A model generated the notes under the pieces. The model worked only from the letters and a program-made list of their open reading frames with translations, was not told the DNA's origin and did not search any database. From Pipra filicauda (Eukaryota > Chordata > Aves > Passeriformes > Pipridae): a stretch of DNA of 64,000 nt. Both the position numbers and the translations under genes were made by a program. Positions within the stretch are counted from its first letter, which is position 1; each line of letters begins with the position of its first letter. This document shows, in pieces, positions 35,601-42,180 of the stretch. The stretch covers positions 5,215,001 through 5,279,000 of the forward strand of contig NW_024105087.1 of NCBI RefSeq assembly GCF_003945595.2, given 5' to 3'.

Positions 35601-38427
35601 CTTTCTCTTAATGTACCTTTCTGCTACTAATGAGAGATTTTTGGCTATCTGCTGGTATTGGTTGGTAAAAGACATCAATGTCAAGGGTCAAGATAGTTCT
35701 TCCCCAGCCCATAATGGCTGATAACAGAACTGGGTCACAGTCCTGAGCCCCTAATAGGAAGGGACTTGATAAAGGCAGTTTAAATGCTGCTGATGGTAAT
35801 AGCATGCTCTGTAAGAACACAGAAAAATGGAGAACTATCCTACAGATAACGAGACACCTAGATTGTTAACACTGCAAAGGTTAAGTGATTAAAAATATTT
35901 TCCATTTGAAGGACTTCTGAGAGATCTGCTCTCATATACCATGTTCAAACTCTGAAATCTTGAGGCTTTAGTTAAATTTTCAATGCTTAAACTGCCATTA
36001 AGGAAAAAAACCTAATTTTTTGAAATGATATGGATTTACCCAACTAGCTCAAGAGAAGAAAAAACATGAAAAAACATCCACTCATATAGGATAGATAAGA
36101 ACCATTGAAAGCTTCTAAAATTTTCATTAAAATCAGTCATGCTGAGATACTCCAAACAAAAGCATGGCACTCAAAACCCTGCTTAATGAATAGCATAACA
36201 TTATGCCATTTGTTTTACAAATATTTTTAAAAGGGGCGAGTGACACTCTGGACTCAATGCAAATTCAAGAACATAGCATGGAGCTTCCCCTCCTTCTGAA
36301 ATAACTGCATTCACAACAGTGTAGCAACACTGCAATTATCTTATGCAGAAGTGGGGCTGCATTAAGTCCTTTCTCTATAAAGGCAAGGCAGCCACTGATA
36401 TCAGCAACTCTAAACGCTTCTATAGACACTGTTAGGCTAAAGGATCAGTATTTGCTAGTTACAGTGGACAGAATTCTGTAGACAGTAAAGGTCAGACTTT
36501 GTTCTTACATGTATGCCAACTGTATGAACTTAACCTACTACAGTATTTGCTGCCCAGGTAAGGAAACCAAATGTTTGTACCTTTCAGCATTTGGTTGTCT
36601 CAGTAGGAAGGTGGTGGTGTCAGACAAGTGTGTATCACGAGCTTATCTAACTGAGAAGCAGAGTAGTGCATAGTAGTACAGTTTTGTGATGGAGTTTTTT
36701 GGCTATGTTTGCTTCCAAAGTATTTGGAAGATCAAATGATACTTTGGCCACTATCACATCAAAAGATGACGTGCATTACATTTAGATTGCTTAAGCTGCA
36801 ATACTTGGTTTTGTTCTGACTGCTGCACTTAGCTAATCAATGGGCTCTTCTCTTGCCTTTACTCCTCACTGCTGTTACAATTCTGTCTCCGAAAGCACCC
36901 TAGAAAACCATCTGGTGGGCAACAGTACAAGGATCGTGCCAAGGAGAAGTCAGGTAGGTGATTACAAGTAGAACACTCCTAAAACAAACAATGATTTAAA
37001 CTGCCCAGGTACTTGTGATAAAATATTAATGCAGTCCTCTTACTTTGTGGAAAAACACTGCTAGCTGAAGTTCTCAGTGCTTTATGGTGACTCAGGCAGC
37101 CTTTCTGATTCACAAGACACCCTCTAATGTGTAATGCTGGACATGATGGATGAGAAATCAAGTCTCATAACTCTCAGGTCTACTTATATATGTCATGATT
37201 TTTTTAACAGAATAATAAAGCTCCCCACAAATCTGAGGCACTTAAGCCACTAGCTGAAGTCCAGATAGATTCTGGCTACCACCATTTTAAAACAGATACT
37301 CAGGTTTTGTCTACACTGCAAGGTCCCTATGTTTAAGGATACCAGTCCAACACATCTGTCCACAAGATCAGCTGGGACCACAGATATTTCTGGGTCTTTC
37401 AGAGTCTAGAAAGCATAACTAGATTCAAAGAGGAACAAGTAAAATTCAGTTCCTACATACACCATGACTATCAGAAGCTGGAGGGCAGGAGGAAGCTAAG
37501 AGGACAATCACACCATACAAAATATTTCATTGCATTCTGTACCAGATCGAGTTGAAACTGGGCTGACAAACTTTGTGCACAGCTCAGGAACAGTGTCCTT
37601 ATTGCATTCGGGAGAGCTGAGCTGGAGTCACCTGCTCCTTCCCAAGCCATCCATGCTGTAGGATTAAGAATGAAACCGGGTGAAAGCATCCAGGCATCTT
37701 CTCATCAGTGTTCCAGACGATAGCTTAAGCTGTGAGCACTAGGCAAACCCAGAGCTAAGAGGCTTAGGTCTAGCCTAGAAGACACTTAGGTTCTGCCTAA
37801 GCGACCACAGCGACAAAGCCTATATGAAAAAGATGGTTATTTTAATCTTGATTTATCATGAGAACAGTATATCATTGTGACAAAAGTATTATCCTTGTAA
37901 CGCAATCACATAAGCCCTCTGAAATGAGCTCACCTGGAATCCTTTCGGACCGTTGCTCTTTCAAGGGAAAACATGGCTTTCCTGCTCAAATCATACAGTC
38001 GCGTTGTCGGCTCTGCAGACACACCTTCCTTGGCTCCTCTCCTCCTACTGGCAGAAACTTTCAATGGAGAAGGCTGAAGAGAGTGCTCTCCTTGAGTGCT
38101 AACAACATCCTGGAGCTTGTTCAGCTGTGTACACTTGCTCTGAAGTTCCTTGGTGAGTTCTGCTATGACCTTAGTCTGCATAGCCAACTGTTCCTGAAGC
38201 TCAGCAACATGACTTTGACTGTCTTGCAGCTCTTGGTCTTTTCTCTTCAGCTCCTTTTCCAGTTCAAGTATCTTGCTGCAAAGAACATCAGCTTGCCCAT
38301 TGATCACACTGATGCCTAGGCATGGGTCCATCAAAAACTTATGGTTGGCAGCACAGCCAATAGCGAGGTTTGCTACGTGTCTGTCTGTCTGCCTCAGATG
38401 CTTGGGTTTCACTAATCTATTCCCCAT
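14595..38427 (-). CDS. PRKG2: cGMP-dependent protein kinase II, complete coding region in 18 exons
   Basis: This gene encodes the membrane-anchored, cGMP-activated Ser/Thr kinase cGKII, known in vertebrates for roles in intestinal ion transport, the kidney and growth-plate chondrocytes. Joining the 18 exons listed separately gives 772 codons plus TGA; I recall human PRKG2 as 762. Domains in order are: Gly2 for myristoylation; a zipper with a/d residues every seven positions from 53 to 109; an autoinhibitory RRGAK at 129-133 with Ser137; cGMP site A (phosphate-binding FGELA at 242-246, Arg253-Thr254); cGMP site B (FGEKA at 366-370, Arg377-Ser378); G-loop 470-475; Lys492; catalytic Asp586 in [11 protein letters not shown] 604-606; T-loop Thr619; APE 628-630; and a C terminus ending GWDKDF. 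Thr/Ser after the site Arg is the known cGMP-selectivity feature. All splice sites are GT-AG. No frameshift, internal stop or missing catalytic residue is seen. The span given covers exons and introns. Confidence 0.97.
15552..15618 (-). CDS. PRKG2: PRKG2 coding exon 17 (residues 719-741)
   Basis: The 67-nt exon lies between acceptor tttaatcag and donor gtactg. It encodes [20 protein letters not shown] and KRE, the start of the AGC C-terminal tail. It is too short to stand out as an open frame but fits the family and the phase on both sides. Confidence 0.96.
16303..16371. repeat. Palindrome cluster between direct repeats, 113 bp past exon 16
   Basis: A 13-bp direct repeat AGCTGCAAATGCA (16303-16315 and 16359-16371) brackets a perfect 16-bp palindrome GCAACAGTACTGTTGC (16313-16328), which overlaps a perfect 8-bp stem with 4-nt loop (GCTGTAGC at 16327-16334, GCTACAGC at 16339-16346). 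It sits in the intron downstream of exon 16. Confidence 0.85.
16484..16546 (-). CDS. PRKG2: PRKG2 coding exon 16 (residues 698-718)
   Basis: The 63-nt exon lies between acceptor cttttaag and donor gtaaac. It encodes [18 protein letters not shown] and KKH, the end of the kinase domain. Confidence 0.97.
17466..17588 (-). CDS. PRKG2: PRKG2 coding exon 15 (residues 657-697)
   Basis: The 123-nt exon lies between acceptor tttctag and donor gtggga. It encodes [19 protein letters not shown] through [11 protein letters not shown] of the kinase C lobe. Confidence 0.97.
18202..18210 (+). repeat. C9 homopolymer
   Basis: A run of nine C 83 bases past the donor of exon 14, in the intron. Confidence 0.9.
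18293..18456 (-). CDS. PRKG2: PRKG2 coding exon 14 (residues 603-656), activation loop
   Basis: The 164-nt exon lies between acceptor ttgatcag and donor gtaagt. It contains VDFGFAKK (Mg-binding Asp604), the T-loop [10 protein letters not shown] (Thr619 is the phosphorylation site of AGC kinases) and VAPEV (628-630). Confidence 0.98.
18985..19004 (+). repeat. T20 homopolymer
   Basis: An uninterrupted run of 20 T on the plus strand (A on the transcribed strand) inside the intron between exons 13 and 14. No source element with a matching retro-copy is recognised. Confidence 0.9.
19233..19374 (-). CDS. PRKG2: PRKG2 coding exon 13 (residues 555-602), catalytic loop
   Basis: The 142-nt exon lies between acceptor tgttccag and donor gtaaga. 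It contains the catalytic loop [11 protein letters not shown] with Asp586, Lys588 and Asn591. Confidence 0.98.
19579..19668 (-). CDS. PRKG2: PRKG2 coding exon 12 (residues 525-554)
   Basis: The 90-nt exon lies between acceptor ctccacag and donor gtaaca. It encodes [20 protein letters not shown] and [10 protein letters not shown], the kinase hinge between the N and C lobes. Confidence 0.97.
19830..19966 (-). CDS. PRKG2: PRKG2 coding exon 11 (residues 480-524)
   Basis: The 137-nt exon lies between acceptor attcacag and donor gtaagt. It holds the ATP-anchoring lysine ([11 protein letters not shown], Lys492) and the C-helix region [19 protein letters not shown]. Confidence 0.97.
19967..21219 (-). 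other. PRKG2 intron between exons 10 and 11
   Basis: About 1.25 kb, AT-rich, with no recognisable element. Confidence 0.7.
21220..21370 (-). CDS. PRKG2: PRKG2 coding exon 10 (residues 429-479)
   Basis: The 151-nt exon lies between acceptor taatgcag and donor gtaaga. It encodes the hinge between the regulatory and catalytic halves, then the kinase start with glycine loop [11 protein letters not shown] (469-479). The hinge ([13 protein letters not shown], and PPSP before FKNLE) is the least conserved part of the C-terminal half and seems one residue shorter than the human hinge as I remember it. Confidence 0.96.
21437..21500 (+). repeat. Purine-rich (GGAAA)n-like tract
   Basis: A run of GGAAAGGAAAAGGACAAG-type units, almost pure A/G on the plus strand, just inside the intron upstream of exon 10. 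On the transcript it is a pyrimidine-rich stretch, roughly 70 nt before that exon's acceptor. Confidence 0.8.
22320..22418 (-). CDS. PRKG2: PRKG2 coding exon 9 (residues 396-428)
   Basis: The 99-nt exon lies between acceptor tttttag and donor gtaagt. It encodes [19 protein letters not shown] and the C-terminal helix of cGMP domain B up to EKRHA. Confidence 0.96.
22833..22982 (+). mobile_element. CR1 LINE fragment, 3' region
   Basis: CTGTTGGAAGGGACCTACAA, followed by the TCCAACTGCCTGACC and GCATTGTCTAGATGCAC segments, is characteristic of the 3' part of avian CR1 retroposons. The terminal octamer repeats of an intact CR1 end are missing. It lies in the intron between exons 8 and 9 of PRKG2, antisense to the gene. 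Confidence 0.75.
22983..23545 (+). mobile_element. CR1 LINE fragment, ORF2 region
   Basis: The sequence follows CR1 ORF2 between the endonuclease and reverse-transcriptase parts. Recognisable stretches are GGATTACTTCCTCCAGGCTC, the piece encoding [20 protein letters not shown], and CACCTTCTCTGCACTGGTCT. Stops and frameshifts break the frame. It directly follows a 3'-end CR1 piece, so the order is inverted relative to a single intact element. Confidence 0.75.
23755..23823 (-). CDS. PRKG2: PRKG2 coding exon 8 (residues 373-395)
   Basis: The 69-nt exon lies between acceptor ttcatag and donor gtaagt. It encodes [20 protein letters not shown], completing cGMP site B with Arg377 and Ser378. Confidence 0.96.
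23824..24617 (-). other. PRKG2 intron between exons 7 and 8
   Basis: About 0.8 kb with no transposon recognised. Confidence 0.7.
24618..24712 (-). CDS. PRKG2: PRKG2 coding exon 7 (residues 342-372)
   Basis: The 95-nt exon lies between acceptor ctttccag and donor gttagt. It encodes the variable loop ([15 protein letters not shown]) and the [10 protein letters not shown] start of the second phosphate-binding cassette. Confidence 0.96.
25668..25745 (-). CDS. PRKG2: PRKG2 coding exon 6 (residues 316-341)
   Basis: The 78-nt, in-phase exon lies between acceptor cccaacag and donor gtaaga. It encodes [20 protein letters not shown] and the following strand of cGMP domain B. Confidence 0.96.
26290..26327 (+). 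repeat. C10-A12 mixed homopolymer tract
   Basis: Ten C followed by twelve A, then further A and C runs, in the intron between exons 5 and 6. Confidence 0.9.
26703..26766 (-). CDS. PRKG2: PRKG2 coding exon 5 (residues 294-315)
   Basis: The 64-nt exon lies between acceptor ctggaag and donor gtaaga. It encodes [20 protein letters not shown], the start of cGMP-binding domain B. Confidence 0.96.
26767..30940 (-). other. PRKG2 introns flanking exon 4
   Basis: Introns of about 1.25 kb and 2.8 kb. They are AT-rich with A-rich patches (near 27862-27890 and 29357-29371). No gene, RNA or named transposon is recognised. Confidence 0.65.
28021..28126 (-). CDS. PRKG2: PRKG2 coding exon 4 (residues 259-293)
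   Basis: The 106-nt exon lies between acceptor ttctcaaag and donor gtaaat. It encodes [19 protein letters not shown] and the helix linking cGMP domain A to B (EQYRNFLR). Confidence 0.96.
30941..31054 (-). CDS. PRKG2: PRKG2 coding exon 3 (residues 221-258)
   Basis: The 114-nt exon lies between acceptor ttgacag and donor gtacct. It encodes [13 protein letters not shown] and the phosphate-binding cassette of cGMP site A ([15 protein letters not shown], residues 242-256). The Arg253 and Thr254 expected for cGMP binding are present. Confidence 0.96.
31055..32494 (-). other. PRKG2 intron between exons 2 and 3
   Basis: About 1.4 kb, containing a T-rich tract at 31980-32008 and nothing else I recognise. 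Confidence 0.7.
31980..32008 (+). repeat. T-rich tract
   Basis: GTTTTTTTCTC followed by a long T run on the plus strand. Confidence 0.85.
32495..32661 (-). CDS. PRKG2: PRKG2 coding exon 2 (residues 165-220)
   Basis: The 167-nt exon lies between acceptor aaccag and donor gtgatt, phase 2 in and phase 1 out. It encodes [15 protein letters not shown] and the first half of cGMP-binding domain A, including [12 protein letters not shown], and is near identical in character to other vertebrate PRKG2. Confidence 0.97.
32662..37933 (-). other. PRKG2 intron between exons 1 and 2
   Basis: At 5.3 kb this is the largest intron interrupting the coding sequence. It contains one CR1 fragment (about 33650-33765). 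Elsewhere I see no repeat family that I can name, and no open frame with family resemblance. Confidence 0.7.
33650..33765 (+). mobile_element. CR1 LINE fragment
   Basis: GGTGAAGTTCCAGGTGACTG followed by GAAAAAGGGAAACACTGTACCCAT matches the CR1 ORF2 segment just before the reverse-transcriptase domain. It is short and truncated on both sides. Confidence 0.65.
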
Positions 38428-38440
38428 TTTGTCCAGAGAC
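37934..38440 (-). CDS. PRKG2: PRKG2 coding exon 1 (residues 1-164 plus 2 nt)
   Basis: The acceptor is ttgcctag before 38440. The ATG at 38427-38425 has a strong context (A at -3, G at +4), and the exon includes 13 nt of 5' UTR. It encodes the MGN start, the leucine zipper (I53, L60, L67, V74, L81, I88, L95, L102, V109) and the autoinhibitory segment [17 protein letters not shown]. The in-frame codon that would extend the protein upstream is TTG, not ATG, and lies before the acceptor. The donor is gtgagc. Compared with remembered mammalian proteins there is extra sequence between residue 20 and the zipper. Confidence 0.97.
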
Positions 38441-40992
38441 CTAGGCAAGAAAATAAATTTGCAGTTTTATTTCATTCTCCAAGAAGAATAAAAAATAAAA
38501 TAAAAATCATGGAATGGCAAACAATGACTTTAGTATTTAACTGGCAGCTGAATTTGCCATATACAACTACAGCAAACACAGTTGATTGCTTTCATCTTTT
38601 CCAGTCCTGCAAGTCAGTGTAGTAAAGGGCAAAGAAAAGAGGTGGGTAGGGTACTAAAGACAAAGCAGAAGATCTGATGGCTATCACTTCATTTTTGGGA
38701 GTCAAAGAGATGTGTAAGCTCCTATCAGCCTAACAAAGATGAGACAAACAGTGGGAAGCAGAAAACCTTGAGCTCGACTGTTGAAGCAAGAAAATTGTTG
38801 AAGGCAAAAAATAAAAGTTGGGTCACTTCTCCATTGAGGAATAATTATTGAGTACACAGACTAATTTAACCAGTGGCTACATATCAGCCTAACATAAAGG
38901 ATATGTGGTTATTAAGAATAAGTGTTAAGAATAATTCTGGGGAAAAAAATTAAGGATTATGACCATACTGATCAGAAGAGGAGTCTGGCTAGCTTGTAAC
39001 TCTCTCCAAACACGACTGTAGGGAGATGCCCAGGAACGGGTATCAACAGGAATGAGCATAGAGGCAGCTTGACTGAAATATTCTCTGAAATTTCAGATTT
39101 TCTGGGCCTGATATGTATTATCTAATTCTCAATGGGCCTCTAATTCTAGTACTTGTATCAGTTCCCTTCCAACCCTTGTAAACTTCTCATCTGCAGACCA
39201 TGGCAGGACGTCAGCGAGGAGTTGCACAGGTCTGCTTCTTGCATGCAGAACTACCACCTCCTTTTATTTATTTCTTCCAGTAGAAAACCAAGGATGCCAA
39301 AATCAGGAAAAGCCAATTTCAGAAAGACTCCTCTCTATTAATCTCTTCAATATGATTCTGTACATTTCTAGGCTAGTTCTCTGCCTGAGCATATGCCTGA
39401 ATTCTTTCCCAGAATGACAAGCCCTTCCTCATACAGACATCACTCCAAAAGCTTGACAAACCCAGCTGTCTTTTGCTGATTACAAATTCAGGACAGCATA
39501 GAGTTAGACCCAATGTACCCCTATCAAAGGCAGGCAGGTGGCACAATTTCTGCAGCTCACTTAATTATTTAAAACCGGCTCATATATGTTAGTGTAACAG
39601 CTGCTATTGCTGTCAAGGAACAATTATCTTTTTATGGGGAATTACCCCCTTCCATTGGCTACTCATGAAGAGTGACTGGGCAAAAAAAAAAAAAAGGTCC
39701 TGGACTCCTGAGAACAGCTATGCTCCGAGCACTCGCTGCAAAGAGTAGCCTTCAGCAGATTTGCAGAGACCATCTTCTTCCTTGGACACCATCTTTGGCA
39801 TATTTTACTGTATCATTTTAAGAGGATCAAGGAAGAAGTGCCTGCTGCTTTGGTCAGACTGTATTAAATGCACAAGCTGATGGGGCAAAAAACCTGTTAC
39901 TTTTGAGACTCTAGTGTTCAACAATCACCAGCCCACTGTACACCAGAACCAGTCTTGGGGAGCAAAGCCTGCCTATAAATCCCATCTGTGCACCCCAACA
40001 GTGGCAGGTTACAGTTTGGTTCAGCTCAGGCCTAAGGAGAACTCCACCAGGAGAGAAGGAATGAGCTTAGGGCCATATTGTTCAGGCCTTAGCTGCACAT
40101 AGAGTTTTTCCCAAAACCCCTGACCAGGTTCCTGTCCAATCGTATTCTTCTTGCAGAAGACCACAGCACAGAAAATATCTGCTTTCTTAGATGAAGCACA
40201 AACTGTTTACTTGTACTCTGATTTTTGCCTTATCAATAAGCTATTTTAATAAGTTTTATGAAATTACTGGTGCACTAACCATGCTGCTATTGTGATCAGG
40301 CATTAGTAGGCCCAAAGTAGCTGTTTTTCTGCCTCATGAATGCACTACAACTTTTTCAGGATGAACCCAAAGTCATACAGTTTAAGCTAACCTCTTTTAC
40401 CATTTCATTGGGACTGGATAAGAACAGGTCCCTGACAAGGTACGTTGATCAGACAACAAGAAATACATTTGAAAGCTTCAGTAAAATTCCTTTACTGGTT
40501 AGTATAGCCATACTTCTGACAGATGCACAATTATGTTCTGGTTTACAGCCTTCAAAGAGTTAGAATTGAAATAGTTGACAAGGTAACTTACATTGCAAAT
40601 CTAGTTTTCCTTAAAACAGTCTTTCTTCTCAACTCTGTCTTGCTTACTGTGACTTTGCATAATATTTTTCTCTTGTCCCAATTTCCCAGATGCATTTTGA
40701 CAGCTGGTGCCTTAGCTTTTTAACAGGGTAGTATGTCAGAAATAAAGGCAAATCTGTACTGCACAGGAGAATTTAAACAAATTGCACATCAAGGTACCAA
40801 ACCAAATAACTCTGAAGAGAGACCTAGGTATCACTAAACATGGCTTAACCAAAGATCTTAGCTCAGCATGCAACCATATTAAAAAAAACCAAACAAAACC
40901 AACTTAAACTAAATGTTACAATACAGAAAGTAGAAATGAAGATTATGGGAAACACACCATCACACACAACATGGTAGCATTCTCTGTTACTG

Positions 40993-41010
40993 CTGTCACT
41001 GCAGTGACAG
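40993..41010. repeat. Perfect 18-bp palindrome
   Basis: CTGTCACTGCAGTGACAG reads the same on both strands, about 0.8 kb downstream of the presumed first exon. Confidence 0.9.
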
Positions 41011-41524
41011 TCGCTGCATTTCAAATAAAGGATATCACATGGACTTTAAAATTATCTTTATATAGGGCAAGGTGACTGTCCCAGGGCACAGAAAAACCTG
41101 CTAACTGTATTGTATCCAGACTGTGTGATGGTTAAAGTCCCTAAGATATCAACCCCACTAGAGAGAAAATGTTAGGAACTTCTGCCCATTCCATATGCAC
41201 AATTAATTGTCAGCGTAGAATGGAACGAGCCATCGGATTGGCCACTTGTGTAGGAAAGTCATGACCAAGTACACGGCAGGATTGAAGACTGACAGGTGAT
41301 TTTGTTAATTCAACATTACAGTAGTCAGTTCTAACAGAAAACCTTATGCCTCCGAGGTCTGACCAACCTCTACCCACAGCTAATGAGGCAAAAAGCAAAG
41401 CCAGAGCATGCACTGTGTTTTACTACAAGGCACCTCACACGCTCTTTCGAGGTCGCTGGACAGATTCGGCCAGGGACCGGGCAGAGTCAAAACCCACGCA
41501 GGGGAGCCGAGAGTGCCCGCCGCG

Positions 41525-41578
41525 GGATGCTAACGGGATGCTCAATGGATGCCTAAGGGATGCTCACGGGATCCAGCG
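41525..41578. repeat. 11-bp tandem repeat at the promoter island edge, nearly 5 copies
   Basis: Units are GGATGCTAACG, GGATGCTCAAT, GGATGCCTAAG, GGATGCTCACG and a partial GGATCCAGCG, in exact 11-bp register. The array lies about 200 bp inside the presumed 5' UTR intron. Confidence 0.9.
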
Positions 41579-41783
41579 CCAGCCGAAACCAGGTCCGCCC
41601 CAGGCCCGCGGGGGGCGGGCGTTGCCGGGTCAGGACCCCCGCCCGGCCCCCGCCCCGCCGGAGCCCGGCGTCGCCCCGGGGAGGCCGCAGCTCCTCCGGG
41701 CTCCCCCGCAGCCGCTCCCGGCCTCCCCCGCTCCCCGCACGCACCCGCCGGCGCCTCTCGGTGCCTGCTGCCCGGTCCCTCAC

Positions 41784-41920
41784 CTGCGTGCTCAGCTGGC
41801 CCCGGGCCCCGATCCAGGACGGTGCTGGGCGGCGGCAGGGACGGAGCGATGCTCCCTTGGAGCCGGGCTGGGCGGTAACGCCGCTCCCGCCTGCTCGCAG
41901 CCCGTCACGGGCGCGGGGGG
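41784..41920 (-). other. PRKG2: Probable 5' non-coding exon of PRKG2 (start approximate)
   Basis: On the minus strand, CACGCAG is followed by a consensus donor (gtgagg) at 41784/41783 inside the CpG island. The first coding exon has an acceptor at 38441 just 13 bases before its ATG, so an upstream untranslated exon is required, and this is the best candidate donor. Known PRKG2 genes have the same layout of one non-coding exon followed by 18 coding exons. The transcription start is not visible; 41920 is only a guess. Confidence 0.5.
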
Positions 41921-41948
41921 AGAAGGGCGGGGGCGGCGGTGCCCGCCC

Positions 41949-42024
41949 GTCTCTCCCCCTCTCCTTCCCTCTCTGTCTCTCTCCTTCCCTCCCCTTTTTC
42001 CTTCTGTCCTTCCCTCCCTCCTCC
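41949..42024 (+). repeat. Pyrimidine tract in the promoter island
   Basis: About 75 bases of nearly pure C/T (CTCTCCCCCTCTCCTTCCCT and similar), interrupted by single G residues. On the PRKG2 strand it is a polypurine tract immediately upstream of, or within, the presumed first exon. Confidence 0.9.
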
Positions 42025-42180
42025 GGCGGTACGGGGGCCGTGGGGGCGCTGCGCTGTCCCCCGCCCAGGGAGGGGCAGGGGCTTGCAGGGCGTGGGGAGC
42101 CTCCGGTGCGGTGCCCGGGCTCGGCAGGGAGGTGGACACCCCGTCCCAGGCGGGCAGGGACAGACAAGCCGGGCTCCTCA

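Larger units (their letters stand above)
38441..41783 (-). other. 5' UTR intron of PRKG2
   Basis: About 3.3 kb between the presumed non-coding exon and coding exon 1. It contains an 18-bp perfect palindrome (40993-41010) and the 11-bp repeat at the island edge. Open frames in this stretch show no domain. Confidence 0.5.
41430..42180. promoter_or_regulatory. CpG island, likely PRKG2 promoter
   Basis: This is the only strongly GC- and CpG-rich stretch in the window, set in AT-rich surroundings. It lies directly upstream of the PRKG2 coding exons and contains the presumed first-exon donor. It carries an 11-bp tandem repeat at its low-coordinate edge and a C/T-rich tract at 41949-42024. I see no TATA box placed to drive PRKG2. 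Long open frames on both strands here are side effects of few stop codons in GC-rich DNA. Confidence 0.75.

Noticed and set aside
38428..38448. An upstream extension of PRKG2 reading PRSLDK before MGN
   Set aside because: The initiating codon would be TTG, and part of it lies before the splice acceptor. The MGN start has a strong context and fits the family.
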